Assembly (NCBI GenBank): GCA_008682415.1
Contig: VANK01000010.1
Span: 179,793-243,792, forward strand
Length of the DNA: 64,000 nt
Reading direction: 5' to 3'
Source of the DNA: Acidobacteria bacterium AB60
Lineage (GTDB): Bacteria; Acidobacteriota; Terriglobia; Terriglobales; Acidobacteriaceae
Shown: positions 27,099 through 34,157 of the stretch, one piece after another
Layout: the number at the start of each line of letters is the position of its first letter
How positions within the stretch are numbered: the first letter of the stretch is position 1
Notes under the pieces: model-generated
What the model was told of the DNA's origin: nothing
What the model saw: only the letters and a program-made list of their open reading frames with translations
The model's database searches: none
Program-made: the position numbers and the translations under genes

Positions 27099-27635
27099 TG
27101 TGCTCCATTCCTCGCACCCGCATCGACATGGAGAGCCCGCTGTTCTGTTGATTGTGCCCGTTCCAGCCATGCCCCACAAGCCTCGTCAAAGCGCACGGAT
27201 CCCGCCGCTTGCGGAAAGCCTCCCGGTTTGTGCCGGCCTTCAGATGCGTGCGACCTTGAGCCCAGAGGCGAAGCACGACCTGAGCCGGTGAAGCAAAACT
27301 AAGCCGCGCAGCGGCAAAGAGCTCCCCTGGGAAGCGAAGGATCTTTGCCCTGGATGGAGTCGCGCCGAAGGCCACGACGCAATCCGGGCGGAGGCCCCAA
27401 GTGCCGGTCGAGAGACGCAAGAAACACTGCGCCTTCAGGACGAGCACGCCCCATCCATCGCGGCGGCGCTCCCCCGAAGAACTCCCGGGTGAAGAACCGA
27501 ACGTTGTGATTTGTAGTGCACCCGCCAGACTCTCCAGGCCCTCGATCGGCCCCAGATTAACGCGGACATTGCAACATGCATGCACAGGATGCACAGGGCA
27601 GTACGATCAAGCCCTGAAACGATTCTGGCCGTAAG
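27099..27635. other. 537 bp without a recognisable gene
   Basis: The stretch between the HXXEE and FkbM genes contains open frames on both strands, but none shows family motifs, good start signals or consistent codon use. It holds a CATGCATGCACAGGATGCACA-like short repeat near 27574 (listed only approximately) and no clear hairpin. The minus strand is upstream of the HXXEE gene, so its promoter should lie here. Confidence 0.5.
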
Positions 27636-28544
27636 CTAGTTCTCGCGGTAGTATTGGCAAACTTTCTCGAACACATCCTGATCGCGCTCATGCAAACACA
27701 AAACATCGTAGTTGTAGATGGATTTGTGCCCCTTGTGTTGGGCGATCTTGGCGAGGTATCGATGCAGGTCCGCCAGTATCTCGAGCGAGGAAGTCGCCAG
27801 CAGCATAAAACCTTGATCGTCCCAGACGGCAAAGTTGCGGTATCCGACTTCGTTCAGTCTCTTGAATAAGGTGTCGGCAAGTTCTCGATCCTGCTCGCCG
27901 GATAGCTGATCCTCGAGCAGAACAGCCGGCCGCGCCTCAGCGATCCAATCGATTGCTCCGAGGCAGATCTTGAAGTCGAAGCCGTCGGTATCGGTTTTTA
28001 CGAAAACGGTTCTGTCGTCCACAAGGTCGCGCAACGGCACGCTCGGCACGCTCTCGTCCCCGCTGCCGCTCTTGAAGGACGCGGTTCCTCCCCAGTGTGC
28101 GAGGGATCCACTGATGGATTCCGCGCGATCTGACACCAATGCACGTCGGCACACGACGTCTCCCGGCAGTTTACCCACGTTGCGTTCGAGGAATCGGAAG
28201 AAAAAGTCGCTTGCCTCCACCGCAATCAGCTTGCGGGGTTTGGCATAGCTCGCAATGATGGCCGCCGTGTCGCCAATGTTGGCGCCGATATCGATCACCG
28301 TCGCATCTCGGTACTTCTCCACCATGAACTTAGCCGTGATCCCGACGCATCGGTCCCGAAACGGCTGAGAAGCGCTCCACTCACGCAGCAGGTGATTACT
28401 CGGTATCTCAAGCGTATACTCGCCACACTGCATCGTAACCACGGGATGCCTGCGAAAGTCGCGTTCGCGTTGCTCGTTTCTCCTTTGGCGGAGCGTCTCC
28501 TTTACCGAGTCCGGAAGAAGCGCCTTCACTATGCGTTTGACCAT
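27636..28544 (-). CDS. FkbM-family methyltransferase
   Basis: A 302-residue SAM-dependent methyltransferase. Motif I is DIGANIGDTAAIIA, followed by LIAVEASDFFFRFLERNV (the acidic residue expected to hold the SAM ribose). VFVKTDTDGFDFKI matches the FkbM IKIDVEG-like motif, and VPLRDLVDD is also typical. FkbM proteins methylate sugar or polyketide oxygens. No glycan or polyketide genes adjoin it, so the substrate is open. The ATG at 28544 follows AGAGGCAAAT; a longer start at 28733 would read into the repeat block. Its position between repeat blocks suggests it was acquired. Confidence 0.85.
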   Translation of the reverse strand: MVKRIVKALLPDSVKETLRQRRNEQRERDFRRHPVVTMQCGEYTLEIPSNHLLREWSASQPFRDRCVGITAKFMVEKYRDATVIDIGANIGDTAAIIASYAKPRKLIAVEASDFFFRFLERNVGKLPGDVVCRRALVSDRAESISGSLAHWGGTASFKSGSGDESVPSVPLRDLVDDRTVFVKTDTDGFDFKICLGAIDWIAEARPAVLLEDQLSGEQDRELADTLFKRLNEVGYRNFAVWDDQGFMLLATSSLEILADLHRYLAKIAQHKGHKSIYNYDVLCLHERDQDVFEKVCQYYREN

Positions 28545-28559
28545 ATTTGCCTCTATCTG

Positions 28560-30160
28560 TAGATCATATTGGATCGCAGCGTGCACCCGCGCCGCGCGGA
28601 ATGCACGCCCCTGCCCGCCGCCACTCGCAGCTTGAAACTTGCGGCTCGCGACATCCGAGGCATCGGCACCAACCAAACTCACCTCATCCAATCGCCGCAC
28701 CGGCACCCGTAAGCAGCTTTGTAACCACGGCACGACCTTTCAATCGTGCCAAGACTTCTTCCCCCCAGCGATCTCCGCGCGGCCCCAAATCCAAGCGCGA
28801 AGTGCTCCTCCAGCGCCGCGCGGAACGCACGCCATTCCGCGCCGGGTTCTCTGGACCAAGCCGCCATGCCTTTCAGCTCACGAAGCCGCAACCACCCGCC
28901 TTCAAGCCCCCGCACAAAAATCCGCATGAACCGCGCTCACGAAGGCTTGTCAAAAAGGCGCGGCATTTCAGCCGGGCGCAAACTACTCCCCACAGTAGCA
29001 AACGCGCGGTCCACAAATCCAAGCGCGAAGTGCGCCTCCGGCGCCGCGCGGAACGTACGCCCCTCCGTGTCGGTACTCGCGCAGCTTGAAACTTGCGGTT
29101 CGCGACATCCGTGGCATCGGCACCAACCAAACTCACGAACTCTTGTAAAAGGAAACGGCTTTTTTCAGCCGGCCCGAAAGAACTCACCCCGAACGATCAA
29201 CCGCACGGCTCACAAACTCAAGCGCGAAGTGCGCCGCCTGCGCCGCGCGGAACGCACGCCCCTGCGCGCCGCCACTCGCAGCTTGAACCTTGCGGCTCGC
29301 GATATCCGTGGCATCTGCACCAACCAAACTCACCGCATCCAACCGCCGCACCGGCACCCGTAAGCAGCTTTGTGACCAGGGCACGACCTTTTCAGTCGTG
29401 CCAAGACCCCCCAACGATCTCCGCGCGGCCCACAAACCCGCGCCCGAAGTGAGCCCCCTCCCCGCGCGGAACGCAGGCCCCTCCGTGTCGGTGCTCGCGC
29501 AGCTTGAAACTTGCGGCTCGCGACATCCGTGGCATCGGCACCAACCATACTCACGAACTCTTGTAAAAGGACGCGGCTCTTTTCAGCCGGCCCGAAAGAA
29601 CTCACCCCGAACGATCAACCGCACGGCCCACAAATTCAAGCGCGAAGTGCGCCGCCAGCGCCGCGCGGAACGCACGCCCCTGCGCGCCGCCACTCGCAGC
29701 TTGGACCTTGCAGCTCGCGATATCCGTGGCATCTGCACCAACCAAACTCACCGCATCCAACCGCCGCACCGGCACCCGTAAGCAGCTTTGTAACCAGGGC
29801 ACGACCTTTCAGTCGTGTCGAAACTGCCCCCCAACGACGTCTCCGCGCGGCCCAAAAACCCAAGCGCGAAGTGCTCCTCCAGCGCCGCGCGGAACGCACG
29901 CCATTCCGCGCCGGATCCTCTCGCCCGCATCGTCGTGCCGTTCAACTCCGCAACCACCTGCCATCAAGCCCCGCAATTTTCTGCACGAACCGCGCTCGCG
30001 AAGCCGTCTCAAAGGGCGCGCCGTTCCAGCTGGGCCGAACCCGCCACACACCCAACCACGTCTCGCGCGTCCCAAAAACCCAAGCGCGAAGGCCGCCGCC
30101 AGGGCCGCGCGGAACGCACTTCCCTCCACGCCGGCTCCTTCCCACCCCCCTGACATTCCG
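28560..30160 (+). repeat. Composite tandem repeat block, about eight core copies
   Basis: Eight variants of the GCGCGGAACGCACGCC core lie near 28595, 28815, 29044, 29247, 29463, 29665, 29886 and 30109, each after an AAGCGCGAAGTGCG-like segment. Five copies of GCAGCTTGAAACTTGCGG start near 28629, 29080, 29278, 29499 and 29697. Their spacing shows a 419-bp composite unit duplicated in tandem (about 29080-29917). Hairpins of two or more stem types lie between cores, with a TTTCAG-like loop. The + strand is very C-rich. Open frames crossing the block are repeat-derived and not credible genes. Confidence 0.9.
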
Positions 30161-30189
30161 TGAGTCGCCATTTCCAATGAGCGAAACCG

Positions 30190-30530
30190 CGCCCACTCGA
30201 TGAATACCTCTCACGCGCCCAAAGTGGATATAAATACTCTTTTTGTCTGTTTACTGCATTTATAGTAATAAAAAACCACGAAAATTTGGCGAAGCTGCGC
30301 TGCAACGTGATCCAGATCACGCTTACTCGTCATCGAAATCGCCAACGTCTCCGCCCCTCCGCGCAGGCTGACAGCTGGCCCCCTGTCCCATCTCCTGTGG
30401 AAAACCTGTCAAGTCCCCCTCCTCCGAAATACGGCGAAACTCCAACAAAACAAAGCGAAAATAATTTTGGAAAATTTGGGGATTAATTCTTGCAGCCTGC
30501 CATACTGGATTAGACATCGAAAATCACCGG
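30190..30530. other. AT-rich gene-free stretch at the GC-skew switch; candidate oriC
   Basis: This stretch is much richer in A/T than its surroundings (for example TATAAATACTC, TTTATAGTAATAAAAAA, AAATAATTTTGG). It has a DnaA-box-like TGTGGAAAA at 30396-30404 and a weaker AGTGGATAT at 30223-30231. The sequence AAAATTTGG occurs twice (30281 and 30471). To the left the + strand is C-rich, to the right G-rich, on genes of both orientations; that sign change is expected at a replication origin. Against it: few good DnaA boxes, no dnaA, dnaN or gidA nearby, and gmk/rpoZ would be head-on to the fork. It could instead be a rearrangement boundary. Confidence 0.3.
30306..30321. promoter_or_regulatory. 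CRP/FNR-family-like operator palindrome
   Basis: A perfect inverted repeat CGTGATC-CA-GATCACG whose core GTGATC-N2-GATCAC matches the classical CRP consensus. It lies in the AT-rich gap, over 500 bp from the nearest recognised start codon on either side (30858 on +, 28544 on -). No target gene is therefore obvious, unless a small RNA or unrecognised short gene lies here. Confidence 0.45.
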
Positions 30531-30566
30531 CCACAAAGCCCGCCACGTGCGGGCTTCTGTTTTTAC
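30531..30566 (+). terminator. Terminator-like hairpin in the AT-rich gap
   Basis: GCCCGC-CACGT-GCGGGC, a 6-bp GC stem flanked by A and T residues and followed by TTCTGTTTTTA on the + strand. No protein gene ends upstream within about 2 kb on the + strand, so it may terminate a small RNA transcribed from the AT-rich stretch around 30430-30530. Confidence 0.5.
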
Positions 30567-30857
30567 CCCCTAGCGTCAGCGTCCGTCCAGCAGCTAAACC
30601 ATGCGCGATGTGCCTCTTCGGGTTCGTCACCCGGCAATCCCGCACCAGAAACGAAAGGAGTGACCCCGATCGCCCGCCGCTCGCGCATCCCTTGCCCCAG
30701 ACACCGCGCGGAGCCACCGGCGGTGTGCTAAATCACATTCGACCCGCAAATTGCCCAAATTCGGGTCCATGCCCTGAATTCAGGCTATTTGCCCGTTTTT
30801 AATTTGTGTCCGCCATCAAAGCGGCTGAATGAAGGGCGGGGCGCGTCCAAGCAATCC

Positions 30858-31679
30858 ATGGGACATTGGGACCCGAGTCTCCCCATCACCTCCAGCGAGG
30901 AGCCGGCCTGGACGCGCGAAGCCGAGGAGTGCTACCGCGACGCCATCCGGACCCTCCTCCGCGCCGATGTTCCCTTCGTCGTCGGCGGCGCCTTCGCCGT
31001 GCACCGCCACACCGGCGTGTGGCGGCCCACCAAGGACCTGGACATTTTTCTCGTCCCGGCCCGGATCCCGGACGCGTTCGCCTGCCTGCAGGCGGAGGGG
31101 TTTGTCACCAGCGTCGAGGACCCGGTGTGGCTGGCAAAGGCCCGGCGGGGCCATGCCTTCGTCGACCTGATCACCGGGGTGGGCAACGCCAGCCTGGTGG
31201 TCACCGAGGACTGGATCTCGCGCGGCCAGCGCGAGATCGTGCTGGGGGTTCCCTGCACGGTCCTGCCCCCGGAGGAGTGTGTCGCCTCCAAGACCTTTGT
31301 CGCTTTCCGGGAGCGCTTTGACGGTGCGGATGTGGTTCACCTCATCAAGGCGTGCGGGCCGCAGATGGACTGGGACCGCGTGCTGCAGCTCATGGATGGG
31401 CACTGGGAGCTGCTGTACTGGTCTCTGGTGCTCTACGCGTATGTTTACCCGGCGCGCGCCGACCAGGTGCCGGCGTCGGTGTGGGAGGAGCTGACGCGGC
31501 GGTTTGCGGAGCGGGTGCGCCATCCGGACCGGAATGCCCCCTTTCGCGGGTCGCTGGTCGACCCCCGGATGTTCGCCATCGACGTGGAAGAGTGGGGCGA
31601 ACGCAACCTGTACCAGGAGTTTTGTTCGAGCCATCCCTGCCGGATGGCGAAGGAACCTATGACGGAGAACGAGGAATGA
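30858..31679 (+). CDS. Nucleotidyltransferase-fold protein
   Basis: A 273-residue protein. FVVGGAFAVHRHTGVWRPTK followed by DLDIFLVP contains the GG...DLD signature of minimal DNA polymerase-beta-like nucleotidyltransferases (Gly43, Gly44, Asp60, Asp62). Related families include AbiEii-type toxins and DUF6036-like proteins. The remainder is helical and not recognised. The ATG at 30858 gives a good N-terminus although its ribosome site is weak. The stop overlaps the next gene (ATGA), so the protein is made with the metallophosphoesterase. Substrate is unknown. Confidence 0.75.
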   Translation: MGHWDPSLPITSSEEPAWTREAEECYRDAIRTLLRADVPFVVGGAFAVHRHTGVWRPTKDLDIFLVPARIPDAFACLQAEGFVTSVEDPVWLAKARRGHAFVDLITGVGNASLVVTEDWISRGQREIVLGVPCTVLPPEECVASKTFVAFRERFDGADVVHLIKACGPQMDWDRVLQLMDGHWELLYWSLVLYAYVYPARADQVPASVWEELTRRFAERVRHPDRNAPFRGSLVDPRMFAIDVEEWGERNLYQEFCSSHPCRMAKEPMTENEE

Positions 31680-32383
31680 GGCTGGCAGCGGTAGCCGATA
31701 TTCATCTGAAGACCGAGGATCACGAGAAGAATGTGCGTGCCTTCACGGCCGTCAACGAGCTGGCGGACGCGCTGGTGATCGCAGGCGACTTTACCAATCA
31801 CGGGCTGCCCGAGGAGATGCGGGCGTGCCTGGCGGTGCTCGAGCAGGTGCATATCCCGATCATTGGGGTGCTGGGCAATCACGACCACGAGAGCGGCCAC
31901 CAGGATGAGCTGGCCGGGCTGCTGCGGGTGGCTGGGGTACACCTGCTGGACGGGCACTGTTTCGAGGTGAACGGGGTCGGATTTGCGGGGACGAAGGGCT
32001 TTTGCGGGGGCTTTTCCCCGTATGAGCTAATGCCTTTCGGCGAAGGGGGGATCAAGAACTTTGTCGAGATCGCGGAGCGCGAGGCGATCAAGCTGGATTT
32101 CGGGCTGGAGCAGCTCAAGACCCCCATCAAGGTGGCGATTATGCACTATGCGCCGATCAAGGAGACGGTGGTGGGAGAGCCGGAGCCGATCTTCCCGTTC
32201 CTGGGGAGTTCACGGCTGCAGCGAGCCCTGGACAAGCACAAGCCGGCGATGGCGGTTCACGGGCATGCCCATCACGGAACCTTTGCGGGCGAGTCGAAGG
32301 GCGGGGTGCGGGTGCACAACGTGGCTCTCCCGATTCTGCGGGAGCGCGGGGAGGAGCACCCTTTCACGCTGTTCACGCTCTGA
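31676..32383 (+). CDS. Calcineurin-like metallophosphoesterase
   Basis: A 235-residue cytosolic phosphoesterase with all five metal motifs: DIH (Asp8, His10), GDFTNHG (Asp38), GNHDH (Asn68, His69), a histidine in IMHYAP and HGHAHHG near the C-terminus. Such enzymes hydrolyse phosphomonoesters, phosphodiesters or nucleotides using two metal ions. The ATG start overlaps the stop of the nucleotidyltransferase gene by 4 bp. Tight coupling of a nucleotidyl-transferring and a phosphate-removing enzyme suggests opposing reactions on one substrate; this is inference. Confidence 0.88.
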   Translation: MRLAAVADIHLKTEDHEKNVRAFTAVNELADALVIAGDFTNHGLPEEMRACLAVLEQVHIPIIGVLGNHDHESGHQDELAGLLRVAGVHLLDGHCFEVNGVGFAGTKGFCGGFSPYELMPFGEGGIKNFVEIAEREAIKLDFGLEQLKTPIKVAIMHYAPIKETVVGEPEPIFPFLGSSRLQRALDKHKPAMAVHGHAHHGTFAGESKGGVRVHNVALPILRERGEEHPFTLFTL

Positions 32384-32398
32384 GCGAGGGAGACGGGA

Positions 32399-32761
32399 TC
32401 AGAAGTTGACGGCGGTGGTGAAGTCGTCTGAGATGGTGCTGTCGCCAGCAGCGTGGGCGCCGGCTGCCCGGGAGCTGTTGGCGAGGCACTTGCGGCCGCG
32501 CTGGGTGATGAAGAACCAGCTGGACGCGAAGGCGGGCGAGTTGCGCTTCACCGGGGTGATATAGGGCGGGTCGGCGTGGAGGAGGAAGGCGCTGACAAGC
32601 TTGTCCCCGATGAGGCTGAGGAGCTTGTTGTAGAGCAACTGGGAGTTGCCTTTGCCGGTTTCGACGCGACGGCCGATTTTGGCGACGATGGCATCGAGAG
32701 TGACAAAGTCGTCGCATACGGCGCGCAGAAGCAAACGGTCCAATTCGTCTGTCCTTCTCAT
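32399..32761 (-). CDS. Small helical protein, unknown, possibly winged helix
   Basis: A 120-residue protein starting MRRTDELDRLLLRAVCDDF. The pattern of helices followed by KGNSQLLYNKLLSLIGDKLV and PPYITPVKRNSPA, then a strand-like SWFFITQRGRKCL, could be a winged-helix fold, but I do not recognise a family. It is convergent with the metallophosphoesterase gene, 15 bp apart. The tail is Ala/Ser/Thr-rich. A clean start with GGAAG upstream supports a real gene. Confidence 0.6.
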   Translation of the reverse strand: MRRTDELDRLLLRAVCDDFVTLDAIVAKIGRRVETGKGNSQLLYNKLLSLIGDKLVSAFLLHADPPYITPVKRNSPAFASSWFFITQRGRKCLANSSRAAGAHAAGDSTISDDFTTAVNF

Positions 32762-33520
32762 CTTCGGCTTCCATCGCTTTCACGAGTGCAGGGGAGTTAC
32801 CCCGCGACTCAGGGTGACGGCATGAGAACAAGACAGCTAAACAGCGCGGACGGGCGCCGTTGAGTCAAGCATGGTGCGGCAAGCTCTCCGAGTCGGTTGA
32901 TGCATCGTGATGGCCATGACGACGTAGGGCAACATAGAACCCAGGCGTCTGCGCCAGACCCGAACTTCCCACAGACAAAATGAACAGCAATCGATCGTGC
33001 CAGTTTCGTTTGCGTGCTCTGTTCCGACCCGATGGCGGTTCAGCGTGGGAGAAAGTCGCACGACGAGCTACAGAGGGGCAGATGCTGAAGGCCGATCACC
33101 CTCCCGCGCGAGGCGGTGCGTGCGACCTGAATTGTGGGAATTTTCTTTGGCGTGGAAACGGGAGTCAAGTGACGATTTGTTCATCTTGGGGCCCGCCTGT
33201 GGAGAACGCTCCGTCTTTCAGGGAGGAGCAAGAGGAGTTACGGACACGGCAGCTCAATCGTTTGAGCAGAAAGACTGCCTGCTCGGGGACGCCGGTTGAT
33301 TGCACGGGGTTTTCATCCGGTGAAATGCGCGGCCGTCGATGCGACGGACTTGCCACGACCGGAAGTGAGCGTGAGCCGGAGGGGGTTCTTAGTAAGGTAC
33401 GCGCAGTTGGATTAGCGGGATGGATCGAAGGGAAACGATTGTTTGCGGCATGCGCGGGGGCGGGGGCGGGGGCGGGGAGGAGAAGGCGGGAGACCCGTTC
33501 GGATCGCCCGCCAAGAGCCA
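32762..33520. other. About 760 bp without a recognisable gene
   Basis: Open frames on the + strand (for example 32980-33549) show no motif, no ribosome site and low-complexity translations. A run of four G-tracts (33456-33477) is the only distinct feature. The stretch is G-rich on the + strand, as is the rest of the right half. Confidence 0.5.
33456..33477 (+). other. Four G-tracts, potential G-quadruplex
   Basis: GGGGG-C-GGGGG-C-GGGGG-C-GGGG, tracts separated by single C residues, in a gene-free stretch. Sequence of this type can form a parallel G-quadruplex in vitro; no function is indicated. Confidence 0.6.
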
Positions 33521-33865
33521 TTACAGGAGGTGCTTCGCCTTACTCATGAACATGGCGTGGAAGTTACGCCGGGTGTTGGAAGCCGCTGGGTTTGGCGCGA
33601 CCGGGCTGGGGGCGGCGATCGCCTGAGGCTCGGCGGCGATGCGCGGAGACCGCGTCCGGTTATGGGTACGAGAGCGGAAGTCGCAGCTTGCGCAGATGAG
33701 CCAGCTGCGGCATTCATTGGCATGGTGGGGCGTGAAGCAAACCGAAACCGAGTGCTGATCGCACTCGGGACACTGAAGACCGTCGAGCATCCCGCTGGCT
33801 AACTGGGAGAGCAAACGGGTATAGGTCTCCGCCGAAGTACGTGTTTCTGAGTCTGATAGTGTCAT
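33521..33865 (-). CDS. Small protein with zinc-ribbon-like CPEC...CASC
   Basis: A 114-residue open frame whose centre reads LQCPECDQHSVSVCFTPHH, then WLICASCDFRSR. Two CxxC pairs with this spacing suggest a zinc ribbon; the C-terminal 45 residues are Pro/Ala/Ser-rich. The ATG at 33865 lacks a clear ribosome site. No family was recognised. I count it as a probable small gene because the cysteine pattern is unlikely by chance, but coding is not certain. Confidence 0.5.
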   Translation of the reverse strand: MTLSDSETRTSAETYTRLLSQLASGMLDGLQCPECDQHSVSVCFTPHHANECRSWLICASCDFRSRTHNRTRSPRIAAEPQAIAAPSPVAPNPAASNTRRNFHAMFMSKAKHLL

Positions 33866-34012
33866 TTTGTTTTTTGCTCAGAGATTGGGCTTCGCAAACG
33901 TGAGCTGGGGAATTGTTGCGAGAAGTCAAAGATACAGGAGGGATAGTGATAGCGGAAGGAAATTCTTCGACAATTGTTCGCGAGAGGAGAGGCTTGGGAG
34001 CACGCACGGGGC

Positions 34013-34055
34013 GCGAGTTGCGAGAGACGAGAAGCGAGAGGCGAGAGAGGAGGCG
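34013..34055. repeat. Short GCGAGAG-type simple repeat
   Basis: A purine-rich run of degenerate GCGAGAG / GAGAGGC units on the + strand, directly beside the inverted repeat-family copy. No coding signal was seen. Confidence 0.6.
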
Positions 34056-34059
34056 GAGG

Positions 34060-34157
34060 GGCGTGCGTTCCGAGCGGCGCTGGGGGCGCACTTTGCTTTG
34101 CGCTTGGGTTTGTGGGCCGCGCGGATTGATCGTTTGGGTGAGTTCTTTCGGCCCGGG
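34060..34157 (-). repeat. Inverted copy of the dispersed repeat family
   Basis: Read on the minus strand, this contains CGAAAGAACTCACCC, AACGATCAA, CGGCCCACAAACCCAAGCGC and a GGAACGCACGCCCCTCCGC core, in the same order as units near 29170-29260. Its end reaches the stop codon of the ADOP permease gene (34158). It is the only copy in reverse orientation in this window and the only one on the G-rich side of the composition switch. Confidence 0.88.

Noticed and set aside
27034..27594. 186-codon open frame on -
   Set aside because: No recognisable motif; overlaps the start of the HXXEE gene, whose own frame and ribosome site are better.
28560..30160. Possible CRISPR array
   Set aside because: Units are about 200-419 bp, imperfect and without regular spacers; no cas genes are near.
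25945..30214. Many open frames on both strands in the repeat blocks
   Set aside because: They are translations of the repeat units (for example SAKCA..ARNARPS or GRAFRAALAAHFAL), change frame between copies and lack starts and domains.
32980..33549. 189-codon open frame on +
   Set aside because: No ribosome site, no motif, compositionally biased translation including a Gly/Ala run from the G-tracts.
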